In this document: positions 60,711 through 64,000 of the stretch, in pieces
Layout of the letters: each line of letters opens with the position of its first letter
Position numbering within the stretch: the first letter of the stretch is position 1
Assembly (NCBI RefSeq): GCF_028858725.1
Contig: NC_084781.1
Span: forward strand, 6,332,513 to 6,396,512
Direction of reading: 5' to 3'
Origin: Colius striatus
Lineage: Eukaryota > Chordata > Aves > Coliiformes > Coliidae
DNA length: 64,000 nt
Translations under genes and position numbers: made by a program
The notes under the pieces: model-generated
Seen by the model: the letters and a program-made list of their open reading frames with translations, nothing else
Databases searched by the model: none
What the model was told of the DNA's origin: nothing

Positions 60711-61189
60711 CCGCGTTGAGCGAGTCATCCCTTGCTGAGCGTGGTGTGGTTGGGCTGGGGTGGAAGCAGCTGAGCTCCCTGGGCTCCTGCTCCCTCTGAG
60801 GCTGAGTGGGGGACGTGTGGCTGTCCCCAAACCTGCTCCTGGGTGCCGGGCACCTGGGGCCAGTTCCCAGCCCGTGACCTGGCGTCTTCTCCGTGCCCTG
60901 CCTCGCCGTTGCCCCTCTCTCCCCAGGCAGTGCCTGGGAGCAACAGGCCTCAGAGAATGGTAGGGGCTGGAGGAGAACTCTAGAGATCATCCAGTCCAAC
61001 TCCCTGAAGCTGGTGTCTCATGGCTGGGGCCCTGGGAGTCTCTGTGTGAAAGGCTTCCTGGCTTGGCCCGTGGCTTTACAGCAAAGGGGAAGACTGAGGA
61101 GCCAGCGGATGGAAAGTGAGACCAGAAGCAGCCGGCCCGAGTTCTGAGGGAGCTGCAGAAATTGCTGGCTCTGGAGAAATGGTGTGTGA
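60711..61189. other. GC-rich spacer with CR1 fragment
   Basis: Apart from the CR1-type LINE fragment at 60952-61012, I see nothing recognisable. Confidence 0.55.
60952..61012 (-). mobile_element. CR1 LINE 3' fragment
   Basis: GAGAATGGTAGGGGCTGGAG, followed by ACTCTAGAGATCATCCAGTC and CAACTCCCTG, matches the reverse complement of the CR1 3' end common in birds. Only about 60 bp remain, so it is a heavily 5'-truncated old copy in minus orientation. It is the only interspersed repeat recognised in the window. Confidence 0.8.
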
Positions 61190-61310
61190 TGCTGGTTGGG
61201 ATTTATCAAAACAGATATAGCGCTTAACAAGACAGACAATTCCGGCTGTGCCGTGGCGGCTGCGGCGCCGGTGCAGCCGCTTTACGGCTTTTATCCTGGC
61301 TCTCCCATAT
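61190..61310. promoter_or_regulatory. putative conserved non-coding element (weak)
   Basis: GGGATTTATCAAAACAGATA and GCTTAACAAGACAGACAATT form a short AT-rich stretch ending in a CpG-rich part with GGCGGCTGCGGCGCCGG. The regulatory role is a guess. Confidence 0.25.
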
Positions 61311-62749
61311 TTCACATCTCATCTTTTCTCCTCTCTCCTGCATCAACGTCTCCTCCCCGCTTCGCTCCCTTTATTCTCCCACCTCACTGCCTCCTTCTTC
61401 CACGGTCTCATCTGCCCAGCCCTCTGCTCCCTCTCCTCTCACTGGGTTCTGTCCAGAAGTGCTTCGGACTCCTCGGGCTGTGCTCCGGGACCCTCTGTGG
61501 GGCTCTGCCTCGCCGAGGGCCGGCCTGGGGGACGGGGCTTACACCCCTCCTCGCCCAGCCTGCCACCCTCCCTCCGTTCCGGGCTTCTTGTCTCCGTCTC
61601 CAAGGTTACACAACTTGCTTCTTTCTCCTCTCTGGAGCTCCCAGAGGGATTTCCCAGCGCAGTTCACTGTTTGGGTTCTGTTCCTCGTTGCCATTGCTGG
61701 TTCTCTCACACCTTTTGGTGGCTGCTTCATCCTCCCCTCACGGAGCATCCCTTGCACTGGTTAAAGAGAAGACAGGGCTTTGCGTCCAACCACCCAGGCT
61801 CAGGGGGACCCTTGGCTGCTCCCCCCAATGCAGGTTCTCAGGGGGAGTGGGACCTTTGGGGAAGCCCAGTGAGGAGCTGCTCATCCTGCTGAGAGGTGAG
61901 GGGCAGCGGGAGAGCAAATGCCAACGTGCAGCGTTTATGATGTGCTGGCAGTGGCTGCAGCTGCGCTGGCAGCTGTAAGGGCAGGGAGCAGCTCACATTC
62001 CCCCAGCAGCTCCCAGGGGCACCTTATGGCAGGAATTGAAGGGGACACCCTGCCCACAAGCCCGGTGGCTCCCCTGAGTCCCTGGCATGTCTCTGCCTGT
62101 CCTCCTCACTGGAGGGCTGCTTCCCTCTCCTCAAAAGGGGCTGTAGGGTGCAGGGACGGTACTTGAAAACGTTGACAGGGGCATTTAACAGTCTAATCCT
62201 TTCAGTGGGGCCTTTTGGCTGTTACAGCCTGACAAGTGATTGCAGGGGAGGCAAAGGTGATTGCAGCGGGGACCCCCTGGGAAAGGGGGGCTGCGTGGGG
62301 CTGCCCAGGGGGCTGTGCCGGGTGGGTGAGCCCAGGGCCGGCAGCACGGACGGGAGATGGCAGTGCTGCACCAGCACAGGACCCGCTCGCCCTGCACCAC
62401 TGCTGCTGTTGTTCATCCTTCCTGATGAGAACCTGTGGGCTGCTCACTGCCCTGCCCCGTGGTGACACAGCCTGCCTCCTGCACCCAGCCCAGGAGGGAG
62501 CTGCGGTGCCAGGGCAGCCTGGCTCTGTGGCTGCTGAGGTGCTGCCGGAGCGAGGGGTGTCCCTGTAAAGACTTTTATCCCTTTGTTGGTGAAGGCTCTT
62601 TCCACGTCCTCCCTCCTGCCTTTGGGGACGGCAACACCCAGCCCAAACCACCCCCAGCGCCGGTCCTGCTCCTGGGGCAATGCTGACTGCGTGCCCCGTG
62701 GTGCAGGAGAAGGGCAGAGGGGGCTGTTCCTTGGGGGGCACGTCCTCCA
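61311..62749. other. intergenic, nothing recognised
   Basis: GC-rich sequence with pyrimidine-rich stretches (about 61315-61445). No gene, repeat family or RNA gene is visible. Confidence 0.55.
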
Positions 62750-63010
62750 AGGAAATGACTTCAAACAGGAGAGGTTTTTCTCTCAAGGCTTTTTTCCTAA
62801 AAGCTCTTTTGAAAGCGGGGGAGGGAGTTTGGAGTAGAGAGAGATCTGATTCCCCTATCTCAGACAAACACACTCGCCTTTCCATGACTGCAAATCAACA
62901 GGACATGTTCCAGGGGAAGATCATCTCGAAAGAAATGGATTTTCCCCCTACTGCTTTGCCATTTTTTGCTTGTATTTGTGAAAGCCGGAGTGACGGGTTG
63001 TGAACTTTAC
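62750..63010. promoter_or_regulatory. putative conserved non-coding element
   Basis: AT-richer sequence with purine runs, CTGCAAATCAACAGGAC and CATTTTTTGCTTGTATTTG between GC-rich flanks. Weak evidence. Confidence 0.3.
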
Positions 63011-63269
63011 GGAGCGATTTCTATTCTTCTCTCTCGCCTGACGTGTGGGCAGAGGGACTGCGAGACGAGACAGGGCCTTGCGGGAGGATGCTGGGACCGA
63101 GGCAGCGTCCTCCTCCTGCCTCCACAGCCTGCCCTGTGGCAGGGAGCTTTGTGCAGGGAGCGGGGCGGCCGCAACGCAGGGGGCTGCGCTGCCCATCGCC
63201 TTCGCCTGAAGTTCCCGAGCTCCGCCCCCAACTCGGCGTCCTCCACGTACGTAGAAGCCCCTTGCAGCC

Positions 63270-63900
63270 TTTTCAGCCTTGCATTAAACACTCATTATAC
63301 CTTTGGTGTGACAAATGATTGAAAAGTGTAATTTGAAAGCTAAGCTCCCCAGCACTCTCTTCCCTATTGTTTATTTGCCAGCTCCGAACGGGTTGGCTGC
63401 CAAAGAAAGTAATCAGAAGGTAATAGCTTGATATCGGATGAATCCCCAGAGCTGCCAGCAAGCTGGAAAACTACAATCTCGGTGCCGCCTGCAGTATTCA
63501 TGCGCTGAAAATAATTGTGTAGAGCGGCGGAGTCGGGATCAAACTTGGGCTGACATTCTGCGTCGTAAGGCTCGTGTTCGGCGCGGTCTGATGTGGTTAT
63601 TAGTAACTTGCTCGGGGGCAAGGCAGCCGAAAGTGGCTCAGGGAGGGATGTTGCGATTCGTTTGCCCATGTAGATGAGACAGCATCTTCCCAGAGCAAAG
63701 TGCAGATCTTCAGGGCCGGCCCCTCCCTCCCTCCTCCCTCTCTCCCTCCCCGCGTTGCCTCTCGCTTCCCACTCTTGCCGCGCTCCTTGCGAAGCGCTGA
63801 TTTTATTGAGTGTGGCAAGTGGCAGTTCATTAAAAAGTGGGAGCAGATGGGGAAAGGATTGTAGAAGAGGATTAATGATGCACACCGACAACTAAAACGG
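63270..63900. promoter_or_regulatory. putative conserved non-coding element, 0.6 kb
   Basis: A long block of balanced base composition with GCATTAAACACTCATTATAC, GACAAATGATTG, AAGTAATCAGAAGG, GAAAATAATTGTG, GTGGTTATTAGTAACTTG, TGATTTTATTGAG and GGATTAATGATGC. A pyrimidine tract (63718-63750) splits it. It has no convincing reading frame. Such mid-GC, repeat-free sequence in a gene desert is typical of deeply conserved enhancers. Confidence 0.4.
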
Positions 63901-64000
63901 CCCAGGTTTTGGAGTAAACACAATCACACCGGCTTCCCAGGAGCGGGTAATCCTCCCCTGTCAGCTCCGCTCTCGTTAGGCACCAGCGCAGGGCCGCACG

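Overview
The window is bird genomic DNA carrying the SIK3 - APOA1 - APOC3 - APOA4 - APOA5 - ZPR1 - BUD13 block, the locus known on human 11q23 and on chicken microchromosome 24. Evidence for a bird: the encoded APOA1 closely follows avian APOA1 (264 residues, mature N-terminus beginning DEPQ), genes and introns are short and GC-rich, and the only recognisable interspersed repeat is one short CR1-type LINE fragment. The exact species cannot be told from the sequence. All protein-coding genes appear intact and in conserved order and orientation. No CRISPR array, rRNA, tRNA or retrovirus-like element was seen.

Layout. Positions 1-31235 hold the 3' two thirds of SIK3 on the plus strand: 23 coding exons, starting after the glycine-loop exon and running through the kinase core, UBA domain and long regulatory tail to the stop codon at 29607, then a 3' UTR that seems to contain its own small intron. 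Positions 31236-40350 hold the apolipoprotein cluster: APOA1 (+), APOC3 (-), APOA4 (+) and APOA5 (+), each with the typical four-exon plan, the first exon being non-coding. APOA1 and APOC3 converge; APOC3 and APOA4 diverge over about 1.25 kb. HNF4-type sites lie just upstream of APOA1, APOC3 and APOA4, and all four genes have a recognisable TATA-type box. Positions 40978-44690 hold ZPR1 (14 coding exons), including a clear U12-type (minor spliceosome) intron. Positions 45224 to about 51000 hold BUD13 (11 coding exons) with a coding minisatellite for [10 protein letters not shown] repeats. Between ZPR1 and BUD13 lies an 82-bp minisatellite whose units each carry a CCAAT box.

Positions 51000-64000 have no recognisable gene. 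GC-rich sequence alternates with AT-rich, unusually homeodomain-site-rich blocks of 100-600 bp that look like conserved developmental enhancers of the BUD13-CADM1 gene desert. The main discovery candidates are here: two blocks 8.1 kb apart share four motifs in the same order and nearly the same spacing (52473-52545 and 60608-60671), one block holds a near-perfect SOX/OCT composite site (51877-51891), and two contain palindromic TAATTA pairs.

How the genes relate: APOA1, APOC3, APOA4 and APOA5 are secreted exchangeable apolipoproteins of lipoprotein metabolism, expected to share HNF4-driven liver and gut control. SIK3 is an LKB1-activated, PKA-inhibited kinase acting on CRTC and class IIa HDAC proteins. 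ZPR1 and BUD13 are housekeeping genes with CpG-rich, TATA-less promoters.
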